DNA from: Streptomyces sp. NBC_01439
GTDB taxonomy: Bacteria; Actinomycetota; Actinomycetes; Streptomycetales; Streptomycetaceae
Length of the DNA: 64,000 nucleotides
Assembly: GCF_036227605.1 (NCBI RefSeq)
Contig: NZ_CP109487.1
Location: 4,779,501 to 4,843,500 of the forward strand
Reading direction: 5' to 3'
In this document: piece by piece, positions 33,400 to 41,450 of the stretch
Layout of the letters: each line of letters begins with the position of its first letter
Numbering within the stretch: position 1 is the first letter of the stretch
The notes under the pieces: model-generated
What the model was told of the DNA's origin: nothing
Databases searched by the model: none
The model's input: only the letters and a program-made list of their open reading frames with translations
Made by a program: the position numbers and the translations under genes

Positions 33400-34335
33400 T
33401 CACCCGGACGGTGCCTCCAGGACGAGCCGGATCTCGGTGACCTCGTAGCCGGCACGGTCGAAGGCGGCGGCCATCGGCACGTTGACGGTGTCCGCGGTCG
33501 CGGTGATGCGCCCGGCGCCTTCGGAGGCGTGGAAGCGGGTGATCTCGCCGAGGATCTCGTCGATCAGCCCCTGGCCGCGCTGCTCCGGTACGACGCCGAG
33601 GTAGCCGACGTTGCGGTGGTACGGGGTCGCCGAGGGGATGGCCAGACCCGCGAGGCGGCCGTCCGGGAGGTGGGCCAGGCGCCACCAGGAGCGCTCGCCG
33701 GGGCAGGTGAGGTAGAACTCGAGGTCCTCGCGGGCCAGCTGCTCGGCGTCCATCAGCTCCAGTTCGTGCCGGGTGGCCAGGTCGAGGCTGTCGCGGGAGA
33801 GCCGGACGAAGGCGTCCAGCACCTCCTCGTCGGTGCCCTCGCGGAAGACGAGCCGGCCGGTGGGCTCCGCGGTGCCGGCGTCCGGGGTCCACTCGTAGCG
33901 CAGGCGCTCGATCTCGCGCGTCAGCCCGGCCGCGGTCGCGGCCTCCCGGCGCCAGGCGACGGCCGCGGCGAGCTCCGGCTGCTCCCGCCAGTCGCGGGGC
34001 AGCGAGAGGTGGTAGCCCGGCCGCTTGCCGAAGGCGGCGTGCCCGGCTTCCAGCAGCCCGGCGGCGACCTCGGCCGGGTCGGGGACGTCCCTGCGCACCT
34101 GGAGGCAGTCGAGCGCGACGGGCCGCTCGCTGTCGGCGCGCCCCCACCACAGGGCCCGGGCGAGGATCCGCCCGTCCTCGTCCTCGGCCAGCCAGATCCA
34201 TTCGGGCCGGATCTGGTCCTCCGCGAGCTCCTCACGGATCCGCTCGGCGGTCAGGGCGGGCACGGGGCCGTCGGCCGGGTGGGCGACGGCACGGTCCAGG
34301 TCCGCGGGGTCCGCGGCGGCAGCACGAAAGATCAT
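33400..34335 (-). CDS. GNAT family N-acetyltransferase
   Basis: A 311-residue protein. A C-terminal GNAT domain holds the acetyl-CoA loop VGYLGVVPEQRGQGLIDEILGE (Q/R-x-x-G-x-G/A) and NVPMAAAFDRAGYE. The N-terminal half resembles a second, degenerate GNAT fold, as in mycothiol-synthase-like double GNATs. The substrate is unknown. It lies just downstream of the first keto-acid dehydrogenase operon but is separated from it by a terminator. Confidence 0.85.
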   Translation of the reverse strand: MIFRAAAADPADLDRAVAHPADGPVPALTAERIREELAEDQIRPEWIWLAEDEDGRILARALWWGRADSERPVALDCLQVRRDVPDPAEVAAGLLEAGHAAFGKRPGYHLSLPRDWREQPELAAAVAWRREAATAAGLTREIERLRYEWTPDAGTAEPTGRLVFREGTDEEVLDAFVRLSRDSLDLATRHELELMDAEQLAREDLEFYLTCPGERSWWRLAHLPDGRLAGLAIPSATPYHRNVGYLGVVPEQRGQGLIDEILGEITRFHASEGAGRITATADTVNVPMAAAFDRAGYEVTEIRLVLEAPSG

Positions 34336-34413
34336 CCGGCGATGATCACACGGGGTTCACCACCCGACCAGGGGGTTTCCCCCGCGGCCGGGGCCCGCCG
34401 GGGCCCGCCACGG

Positions 34414-34450
34414 CCGATGGCCGGCCTCCGCGAGGGAGACCGGCCATCGG
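34414..34450 (-). terminator. Terminator of the first keto-acid dehydrogenase operon
   Basis: Perfect 11-bp arms CCGATGGCCGG (34414-34424) and CCGGCCATCGG (34440-34450), 15-nt loop, 21 bp past the E2 stop. Confidence 0.85.
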
Positions 34451-34470
34451 GTGGGGCGTCGTACGTGCCG

Positions 34471-35895
34471 CTACGACCAGGTGACCAGGCGGCGGGGGTG
34501 TTCCAGGACCGCCGCGATGTCGGCGAGGAACTTGGAGCCGAGCTCGCCGTCGATGAGACGGTGGTCGAACGACAGCGCCAGGGTGGTGACGTGGCGCGGC
34601 TTCACCTTGCCCTTGTGGACCCACGGCTGGAGCTTGATCGCGCCGACCGCGAGGATCGCGGACTCGCCGGGGTTCAGGATCGGCGTACCGGTGTCGACGC
34701 CGAAGACGCCGACGTTGGTGAGGGTGATCGTGCCGTTCTGCATGTCCGCCGGGGAGGTCTTGCCGTCGCGGGCCGTGACGACCAGCGAGGACAGGGACTC
34801 CGACAGCTCGCCGAGGGTCTTGGCGTGCGCGTCCTTGATGTTCGGGACGATCAGCCCGCGCGGAGTGGCCGCCGCGATGCCCAGGTTGACGTAGTGCTTG
34901 AGCACGATCTCCTGGGCCGCCTCGTCCCAGGACGCGTTGACGTCCGGGTTGCGGCGGATGGCCACCAGCACGGCCTTGGCGATGAGCAGCAGCGGATTGA
35001 CCCGCAGCCCCGCGAGGTCCGGGTCGGCCTTGAGCTCCTGGACCAGCTTCATCGTGCGCGTCACGTCGAAGGTGATGAACTCGGTGACGTGCGGCGCGGT
35101 GAAGGCCGAGCCGACCATGGCCTGCGCGGTGACCTTGCGGACGCCCTTGACCGGGATGCGGGTCTCCCGCGCCGAGGCGTCGGCCGCGGGGGCCGCGACC
35201 ACCGCGACGGGCGCGGCCACGGCGGCCGGGGCGGCGGCCGGAGCCGCCACGGGCGCGGCGGCCTGCGGGGCGATCGCCGCGGCGGCCGCAGCGTGCACGT
35301 CCTCCCGGGTCACGACCCCGCCGTCACCGGTGGGGACCACCGAGGCCAGGTCGATGCCGAGGTCCTTGGCCAGCTTGCGCACCGGCGGCTTGGCCAGCGG
35401 CCGCTCGCCGGTCGGCTGCGCCGGAACGGCGGGGAGCGGCGCCGGGGCGGCCGGGGCCTCGGGGGCGGCCACCGGGGCCGCCGTACCGTTCTGCGCGGCC
35501 ACGGCGGGCGCCGGAGCGGCCTTGCGGGGGCGGCGCTTGGTGGAGGACTCGGAGACTCCGTAGCCGACCAGGACGGGCTGGCGGGCGGCCGGGGCCGGCT
35601 CGGCGGCGGCCGGAGCCGCGGCCGCCGCGGCGGCGGGGGCCGGAGCCTCCGCCTCGCCGGTCTGCACCGAGATGATCACCTGGCCGACGTCGACCGTGGT
35701 GCCCTCCTCGAAGAGGAGCGCGTGCACGACGCCGTCGAACGGGATCGGCAGTTCCACGGCGGCCTTGGCCGTCTCGACCTCGCAGACGACCTGACCGTCG
35801 GTGACCGTGTCGCCGGGCTGGACGTACCACTTGAGGATCTCGGCCTCGGTGAGGCCCTCGCCCACATCGGGCATTTTGAATTCGCGGATGGTCAT
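34471..35895 (-). CDS. bkdC: Branched-chain keto-acid dehydrogenase E2 (operon 1)
   Basis: A 474-residue dihydrolipoyl acyltransferase, core of the complex that converts branched-chain 2-oxo acids to acyl-CoA. A single lipoyl domain (1-78) has Lys44 in VETAKAAVE as the lipoylation site. A long Ala/Pro linker follows, then the E3/E1-binding domain (RKLAKDLGIDLASV, about 185-220) and a catalytic domain ending with the active-site LSFDHRLIDGELG (H-x-x-x-D-G). Third gene of an E1alpha-E1beta-E2 operon, 12 bp after E1beta. No E3 gene is in the window. Acetyltransferase of pyruvate dehydrogenase is an alternative, but two such operons near each other favour bkd. Confidence 0.85.
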   Translation of the reverse strand: MTIREFKMPDVGEGLTEAEILKWYVQPGDTVTDGQVVCEVETAKAAVELPIPFDGVVHALLFEEGTTVDVGQVIISVQTGEAEAPAPAAAAAAAPAAAEPAPAARQPVLVGYGVSESSTKRRPRKAAPAPAVAAQNGTAAPVAAPEAPAAPAPLPAVPAQPTGERPLAKPPVRKLAKDLGIDLASVVPTGDGGVVTREDVHAAAAAAIAPQAAAPVAAPAAAPAAVAAPVAVVAAPAADASARETRIPVKGVRKVTAQAMVGSAFTAPHVTEFITFDVTRTMKLVQELKADPDLAGLRVNPLLLIAKAVLVAIRRNPDVNASWDEAAQEIVLKHYVNLGIAAATPRGLIVPNIKDAHAKTLGELSESLSSLVVTARDGKTSPADMQNGTITLTNVGVFGVDTGTPILNPGESAILAVGAIKLQPWVHKGKVKPRHVTTLALSFDHRLIDGELGSKFLADIAAVLEHPRRLVTWS

Positions 35896-35907
35896 GACGC
35901 GGGTCTC

Positions 35908-36888
35908 CTAGTACGCCAGCGAGCGGTCGACGGCGTCGAGCACCCGGTCCAGGCCGGGCAGGTACTCGTCCTCCAGGCGGGCCGGCGGGTACGGGGCGTG
36001 GAAACCGCCCACGCGCAGGACCGGCGCCTCCAGGTGGTAGAAGCACCGCTCCGTGATGCGAGCGGCGACCTCCGCGCCCACGCCGAGGAACACCGGCGCC
36101 TCGTGGACCACCACGAGCCGACGGGTCTTCTCGACCGAGGCCTGGATCCCGTCGAAGTCGACCGGGGACATCGAGCGCAGGTCGAGGACCTCCACCGACT
36201 TGCCCTCCTCGGCGGCCGCGGCCGCGGCCTCCAGGCAGACCTTCACCATCGGGCCGTAGGCGGCCAGGGTGACGTCCGAGCCCTCGCGGCTCACGCGCGC
36301 CTTGTGCAGCTCACCGGGGATGGCGTCGAAGTCGACCTCGCCCTTGTCCCAGTAGCGGCGCTTCGGCTCGAAGAAGATCACCGGGTCGTCGCTGAGGATC
36401 GCCTGCTGGAGCATCCAGTAGGCGTCGCTCGCGTTCGAGGGGGAGACCACCTTGAGGCCCGGCACGTGCGCGAAGAGCGCCTCGGGGGACTCGCTGTGGT
36501 GCTCGACCGCGCCGATGCCGCCCGCGTACGGGATGCGCACGACGACGGGCATCTTGACCTTGCCCAGGGCGCGCGCGTGCATCTTCGCGAGCTGCGTGAC
36601 GATCTGGTCGTACGCGGGGAAGACGAAACCGTCGAACTGGATCTCCACGACCGGCCGGTACCCGCGCAGGGCCAGGCCGATGGCGGTGCCGACGATGCCC
36701 GACTCGGCGAGCGGGGTGTCGATGACCCGCTCCTCGCCGAAGTCCTTCTGCAGGCCGTCGGTGATCCGGAAGACACCGCCCAGCTTGCCGACGTCCTCAC
36801 CCATGATCAGGACCTTGGGGTCCTGCTCCAGGGCCTTGCGCAGCGACTCGTTGAGCGCCTTAGCGATCGACATCTTCTCGACAGCCAT
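35908..36888 (-). CDS. bkdB: Keto-acid dehydrogenase E1 beta (operon 1)
   Basis: A 326-residue transketolase-type beta subunit. It has the conserved N-terminal MGEDVGKLGGVFRITDGL, DTPLAESGIVGTAIGLALRG, and VRIPYAGGIGAVEHHSESPEALFAHVPGLKV, with the potassium- and TPP-interacting loops. The C-terminal domain (VEVLDLRSMSPVDFDGIQASVEKTRRLVVVHEA) is typical. The ATG overlaps the E1alpha stop by one base (TGATG), so the two subunits are translated together for equal amounts. Confidence 0.9.
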   Translation of the reverse strand: MAVEKMSIAKALNESLRKALEQDPKVLIMGEDVGKLGGVFRITDGLQKDFGEERVIDTPLAESGIVGTAIGLALRGYRPVVEIQFDGFVFPAYDQIVTQLAKMHARALGKVKMPVVVRIPYAGGIGAVEHHSESPEALFAHVPGLKVVSPSNASDAYWMLQQAILSDDPVIFFEPKRRYWDKGEVDFDAIPGELHKARVSREGSDVTLAAYGPMVKVCLEAAAAAAEEGKSVEVLDLRSMSPVDFDGIQASVEKTRRLVVVHEAPVFLGVGAEVAARITERCFYHLEAPVLRVGGFHAPYPPARLEDEYLPGLDRVLDAVDRSLAY

Positions 36889-38090
36889 CAGTGACCCTCC
36901 TCGAAGGACGCGAGGTAGGCGGCGAACTGGGCGCGCTCCTCGTCGACGAGCGCGTGCCCGTCCGCGTAGACGTTCTCGAAGATCGCCATGGTGTCCGGGT
37001 CGGGCATGGCGCGCACGGCTTCGCGCACGCGCTTGCCCATGGCCTCGCTCTCCGCCTCCAGCTCCGTGAAGAACGCCTCGTCGGCGCCCCCGGTGGCCAG
37101 CAGGTGGGCCTTCAGGCGCAGGATCGGGTCCTTGGCCTCCCAGGCCGCCGTCTCCTCGTCCCGACGGTACTTCGTCGGGTCGTCGGAGGTGGTGTGCGCG
37201 CCCATGCGGTACGTGAACGCCTCGACCAGGGTCGGGCCCTCGCCGCGGCGGGCCCGGTCCAGGGCCCAGCGGGTCACGGCCAGGCAGGCCAGCACGTCGT
37301 TGCCGTCGACGCGCACGCCCGGGAAGCCGAAGCCCTGCGCGCGCTGGTAGAGCGGCACGCGCATCTGGCGCTCGGTGGGCTCGGAGATCGCCCACTGGTT
37401 GTTCTGGCAGAAGAACACCACGGGGGAGTTGTAGACGGCGGAGAAGGTGAACGCCTCCGCGACGTCACCCTGGCTGGACGCGCCGTCACCGAAGTAGGCG
37501 ATGACCGCGGAGTCCGCGCCGTCCTTGGCCACACCCATCGCGTAACCGGTCGCGTGCAGCGTCTGCGAGCCGATGACGATCGTGTAGAGGTGGAAGTTGT
37601 TGGTGTTCGGGTCCCAGCCGCCGTGGTTCACGCCGCGGAACATGCCGAGCAGGTTGGTCGGGTCGACCCCGCGGCACCAGGCCACGCCGTGCTCGCGGTA
37701 CGTCGGGAAGACGTAGTCCTCGTCGTTCAGCGCCCGGCCGGAGCCGATCTGCGCGGCCTCCTGGCCGAGCAGCGAGGCCCACAGGCCCAGCTCGCCCTGA
37801 CGCTGCAGGGCGGTCGCCTCACCGTCGAACCGACGGGTCATGACCATGTCGCGGTACAGCCCGCGCAGGTCCTCGGTGGTGATGTCGGCGACGAAGGGGG
37901 CGAACTCGGCGTTCTCCGCGTTGTCGACGCGGTCCCCTTCGGGCGTCAGCAGCTGTACGAGCTGAGGTACGGCGTCCTGCGTCTGCGCGGTGGCAGCGGC
38001 GGGCTTGGCGGCGGCGTTCGCCGCGCCTGCCGCCCGCTTGGTGCCGCTGCTGCGTCGCGGCTTGCGCGCGGCAGTGCTCTCCACGGTCAC
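36888..38090 (-). CDS. bkdA: Keto-acid dehydrogenase E1 alpha (operon 1)
   Basis: A 400-residue TPP-binding alpha subunit. The TPP/Mg motif is AYFGDGASSQGDVAEAFTFSAVYNSPVVFFCQNN (GDG...NN), and the regulatory loop YRMGAHTTSDDPTKYR is also present. An extra N-terminal 45 residues rich in Ala, Lys and Arg precede the fold and are not found in the operon 2 paralogue. GTG start with an AGGAG site. First gene of the operon; the 310-bp control region upstream is shared with a response regulator. Confidence 0.9.
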   Translation of the reverse strand: MTVESTAARKPRRSSGTKRAAGAANAAAKPAAATAQTQDAVPQLVQLLTPEGDRVDNAENAEFAPFVADITTEDLRGLYRDMVMTRRFDGEATALQRQGELGLWASLLGQEAAQIGSGRALNDEDYVFPTYREHGVAWCRGVDPTNLLGMFRGVNHGGWDPNTNNFHLYTIVIGSQTLHATGYAMGVAKDGADSAVIAYFGDGASSQGDVAEAFTFSAVYNSPVVFFCQNNQWAISEPTERQMRVPLYQRAQGFGFPGVRVDGNDVLACLAVTRWALDRARRGEGPTLVEAFTYRMGAHTTSDDPTKYRRDEETAAWEAKDPILRLKAHLLATGGADEAFFTELEAESEAMGKRVREAVRAMPDPDTMAIFENVYADGHALVDEERAQFAAYLASFEEGH

Positions 38091-38399
38091 GTGTGCTCCT
38101 CCGTCGGTCCGGCACCCGGGTTCTCCGGGGTCCAGTGCGGCTCACCTGTATCCGTAACGAGCGCACGGGGTGGGTGCGCCTCGCGTACGGGGATTCAGGC
38201 GTGACAGGTGTCCCGGCGAGTGCCCTGCGCAATGCACGTTACCCAGTGCGCCGCATAACTGCGAAACCCCGTTTGACCTGCGTTTTTGCTTGGATTTCCT
38301 AGTAAAAACGTAGCAACGGGAACAACCACTGGTCACAGCCTTGCAGGGGCCGGGAACAACGGCACGTTATCCCGGGTAACTCCGGCAGGGAAGGGGTGA
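38091..38399. promoter_or_regulatory. Long divergent control region, bkd operon 1 / response regulator
   Basis: This 309-bp gap has no plausible gene. The part from about 38225 to 38330 is AT-richer than its surroundings. It includes an imperfect 13-bp inverted repeat (11 of 13 pairs) with TTTTT/AAAAA in the arms, 38278-38290 and 38301-38313. AT-rich paired repeats suit Lrp/AsnC-type or response-regulator binding, but promoters for the two genes were not resolved. Confidence 0.5.
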
Positions 38400-39080
38400 G
38401 TGTGTGAAACTGACTTCGTGCGCGAAGACGGAAAAATCAAGGTATTCCTCCTGGACGACCACGAAGTGGTGCGTCGGGGCGTCCACGAGCTCTTGTCGGT
38501 CGAAGAGGACATCGAGATCGTCGGCGAAGCCGGTACCGCCGCCGACGCGCTGGTCCGCATCCCCGCCACCCGGCCCGACGTGGCCGTCCTCGACGTGCGG
38601 CTCCCCGACGGCAGCGGCGTGGAGGTCTGCCGCGAGGTGCGCTCGCAGGACGAGGACGTCAAATGCCTGATGCTGACCTCCTTCGCCGACGACGAGGCAC
38701 TGTTCGACGCGATCATGGCCGGCGCTTCCGGTTACGTGCTCAAGGCGATCCGCGGCAATGAGCTGCTGAGCGCCGTGCGCGATGTCGCCGCCGGCAAGTC
38801 GCTGCTGGACCCGGTCGCCACCGCCCGCGTGCTGGAGCGGCTGCGCGACGGCGGCAGGAACGGCCGGGGCGACGACCGTCTCGCGGCCCTCACCGAGCAG
38901 GAGCGGAGGATCCTCGACCTGATCGGCGAGGGCCTGACCAACCGCGTCATCGGCGAGCGGCTGCACCTGGCGGAGAAGACCATCAAGAACTACGTCTCCA
39001 GCCTGCTCTCCAAGCTGGGCATGGAGCGCCGCTCCCAGGCCGCGGCCTACGTGGCCCGCCTGCAGGCCGAACGGCGCTGA
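38400..39080 (+). CDS. NarL/FixJ-type response regulator (orphan)
   Basis: A 226-residue protein. The receiver domain has Asp19/Asp20 in FLLDDHEVV, the phospho-acceptor Asp65 in VAVLDVRLPDG, the Thr in MLTSFADD and the Lys in YVLKAIRG. A C-terminal LuxR-type HTH (LTEQERRILDLIGEGLTNRVIGERLHLAEKTIKNYVSSLL) follows. No histidine kinase gene is adjacent. GTG 38400 is preferred for its GGAAGGGG site; GTG 38418 is possible. DNA targets may include the shared upstream region, which would link it to the bkd operon. Confidence 0.92.
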   Translation: MCETDFVREDGKIKVFLLDDHEVVRRGVHELLSVEEDIEIVGEAGTAADALVRIPATRPDVAVLDVRLPDGSGVEVCREVRSQDEDVKCLMLTSFADDEALFDAIMAGASGYVLKAIRGNELLSAVRDVAAGKSLLDPVATARVLERLRDGGRNGRGDDRLAALTEQERRILDLIGEGLTNRVIGERLHLAEKTIKNYVSSLLSKLGMERRSQAAAYVARLQAERR

Positions 39081-39198
39081 CCCCCGCCGCCGTCCGCGCC
39101 GCGACGGTACGGGTTCCACGGGGCCCGGCGTTCCGTTCGGGACCAACGTCCCCGGTCCTCGGGGCGGGCCGCCCTTCCTCGCGCTCGCCCGGCACATC

Positions 39199-39507
39199 GT
39201 GGTGGACGGCAGGGTGCTCTTGAGAATGCATTCCGGTTTCGGCTACCACCAGGCCTGCAACGGCAGTGTGGTGGCCTACGGGGCCGACAATTCCAATTCG
39301 CCGGACCCCGAGCTCTGGTCGGTCCAGTTCACCGGAACGGCGCAGGTCGTCGAGCCCACCAACGCCGAGCTGGAGCTCTTTGGTCCGGTTCCGCATTTCA
39401 TCGACGACCAGGTGTTCGATCCTGTCTCCATGCGGATCGAACCCCAGTTCGTCACCGTGCACTCGCTCGCCCGGATTCCGGACCGGCAGTACCAGCACGC
39501 ACGCTGA
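39199..39507 (+). pseudogene. PPOX-type flavoprotein remnant, N-terminally truncated
   Basis: The 102-codon frame from GTG 39199 encodes a recognisable second half of a pyridoxamine-oxidase-like split-barrel protein: HIVVDGRVLLRMHSGF, then VVAYGADNSNSPDPELWSVQFTGTAQVVEP. Full-length relatives have about 40 more residues before the VVDG segment. The upstream 118 bp has no matching start; the frame there reads a Pro/Gly/Arg-rich stretch, and no ribosome-binding site precedes 39199. It looks decayed or shortened. A short functional protein cannot be excluded. Confidence 0.5.
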
Positions 39508-39530
39508 CCCGCACTCACGCGGATACGGGA

Positions 39531-39564
39531 ACGGGCCCGGCGGAATTGATTCCGCCGGGCCCGT
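39531..39564. terminator. Bidirectional terminator between convergent genes
   Basis: Perfect 16-bp arms ACGGGCCCGGCGGAAT (39531-39546) and ATTCCGCCGGGCCCGT (39549-39564) around a 2-nt centre, between the stops at 39507 and 39578. Confidence 0.88.
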
Positions 39565-39577
39565 CCGCACATCCGTC

Positions 39578-41221
39578 TCACTCCTCCGAGTTGGTGGTGC
39601 CACCCGCGCCGCCACCGCCGGCGCCACCCGCGCCGGCGCCGCCGGCGGCTGCGCCGCCGCTCGTCTCCGTGGGCTTCGTCGACGCGGACGTCGAGGGCTT
39701 CGTCGACGGCGACGTCGAAGGCTTCGCCGTCGACGAGGCGCTCGGCGAAGCCGTACCCGTCGGCGAGTGCGTCGCGGTGACCGTCGGCGTCGGACTGAAG
39801 CTCTGCTGACGGCTACGGGTCGGCGCTGGCGAATTGTCGTTGGTGGCCGGGCTGTTGTCCTGGGTCTGCGGCGCCTGGGTGACGTTCGGGGACGCGGACT
39901 TGCTCGGCTCGTCGCCCGGGGTGCTCTGGGTGTTCTCCGGCTTCTTGTTGTCGACCTTGCCCATGCTGTTGACGGCGTAGGCCACACCGCCCATGATCGC
40001 GACGATCGCGAGGACGGCGAACAGCCACGCCTTCCAGCGGCTGCCGCCGCCACCGCGGTCGTCGTACCCGTCGTAACCGCCGTAGCCGCCGTTGCCGACC
40101 GGGCCGGGGCCGCCGGGGAAGGCCGAGCCGTCGTCCGGGTTCAGCGACGGCACCATCGGCGCCTGGAACTGCGAGGTCGAGGCGTGCGCCCCGTACTGCT
40201 GCCCACCGGCCCCGGGCACGGGCATGGCCGTAGTGGCGGCGGCGCCGCCCCGCCCGTGCGGCAGTGACATGGTGACCGGGCCGGTGCCCCAGGTGCCGGT
40301 GTTCGGCCCCTCGTCGTGCAGCATCTGGAGTGCGTACTGGACCAACCCGCGCATCTCCTCGGCGCTCTGGAACCGGTCGTCCGGATCCTTGGCGAGGGAG
40401 CGCATGACCAGGCCGTCGAGCTCCTGCGGAAGGTGACGTCCCTCCGGCAGCTGGGAGGGCGGCACCGGCGCGTCCTGGACGTGCTGGTAGACCACCGACA
40501 GCGGGGTCTCGCCGGTGAACGGGGGACGCAGCGCGAGCAGTTCGTAGAGCAGGCAGCCGGTCGCGTAGAGGTCGGAGCGGTGGTCGACGGCCTTGCCGAG
40601 GGCCTGCTCGGGCGACAGGTACTGCGGGGTGCCCATGACCATGCCGGTCTGGGTCATCGTCGACTGGGCGCCGTGCAGGGCGCGGGCGATGCCGAAGTCC
40701 ATCACCTTGACCGCGCCCGTCTCGGTGATGATGACGTTCGCGGGCTTGATGTCGCGGTGCACGATGCCGTGCTGGTGCGAGTACGCGAGGGCTTCGAGCA
40801 CGCCCGAGGTGATGATGAGCGCCTGCTCGGGTCCCGGGGCCTCCGCGCTGAGCAGGAGGTCGCGGATGGTGCGGCCCTCGACGAGCTCCATGACGATGTA
40901 CGGGACGGTGTTCGGGCCGACCCGGTCCTCGCCCGAGTCGTATACGGCGACGACGGCGTGGTGGTTGAGTCCGGCGACGGACTGCGCCTCGCGGGTGAAG
41001 CGGGCCTTGGACACCGGGTCCTCGGCGAGGTCCGCGCGCAGCAGCTTCACGGCGACGGTACGGCCCAGTCGGACGTCCTCGGCCGCGAACACCTCGGCCA
41101 TGCCGCCGCGGCCCAGCCGGTGCGTCATCCGGTACCGGCCGTCTCCCACCAGGCCGCCGGCGCCCCATTGCTCAGGACCATCGGTCATCCCGGCGCCGTT
41201 TCCATCGGGTTCGGGTGCCAT
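39578..41221 (-). CDS. Membrane Ser/Thr protein kinase (Hanks type), Thr/Ser/Pro-rich extracellular tail
   Basis: A 547-residue kinase. The kinase domain (30-300) has GRGGMAEVF, Lys59 in TVAVKLL, catalytic HRDIKPAN (Asp157), MDFG (Asp175) and a long activation loop with MTQTGMVMGTPQYLSPEQ. A Gly/Tyr-rich juxtamembrane region precedes one helix (about 399-417, WLFAVLAIVAIMGGVAYAV), and the outer tail of 130 residues is low complexity (Ser, Thr, Pro, then Gly/Ala) with no PASTA domain. Divergent from a related kinase at 41451. M12 (41188) is an alternative start. Confidence 0.92.
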   Translation of the reverse strand: MAPEPDGNGAGMTDGPEQWGAGGLVGDGRYRMTHRLGRGGMAEVFAAEDVRLGRTVAVKLLRADLAEDPVSKARFTREAQSVAGLNHHAVVAVYDSGEDRVGPNTVPYIVMELVEGRTIRDLLLSAEAPGPEQALIITSGVLEALAYSHQHGIVHRDIKPANVIITETGAVKVMDFGIARALHGAQSTMTQTGMVMGTPQYLSPEQALGKAVDHRSDLYATGCLLYELLALRPPFTGETPLSVVYQHVQDAPVPPSQLPEGRHLPQELDGLVMRSLAKDPDDRFQSAEEMRGLVQYALQMLHDEGPNTGTWGTGPVTMSLPHGRGGAAATTAMPVPGAGGQQYGAHASTSQFQAPMVPSLNPDDGSAFPGGPGPVGNGGYGGYDGYDDRGGGGSRWKAWLFAVLAIVAIMGGVAYAVNSMGKVDNKKPENTQSTPGDEPSKSASPNVTQAPQTQDNSPATNDNSPAPTRSRQQSFSPTPTVTATHSPTGTASPSASSTAKPSTSPSTKPSTSASTKPTETSGGAAAGGAGAGGAGGGGAGGTTNSEE

Positions 41222-41363
41222 CAGTCCTCGCCGTCGTATCTCTCGGCCGCCGCTCAGCGGTAGTCCTCTTCGTCGGTGCTCCGGTGAACGCTACAGCCTC
41301 GGAACCGGTCACCGTTCGGACAAGGCCGCCTGTGCCCGTGTGGTCACGGAACGGGTACCCGGC

Positions 41364-41391
41364 TTGACGTGGGCTTGCCCTGGGGCAGACT
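41364..41391 (+). promoter_or_regulatory. Candidate sigma-70-type promoter for the second kinase
   Basis: TTGACG (41364-41369) and CAGACT (41386-41391) separated by 16 bp, about 60 bp before the kinase start at 41451. Reasonable match to Streptomyces HrdB-type promoters; not verified. Confidence 0.35.
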
Positions 41392-41450
41392 GGGCGCCAT
41401 ATGCGCCCGGCCAGCGGCGTGGGAACACATCCCGAGGGGGAGCAACAGTC

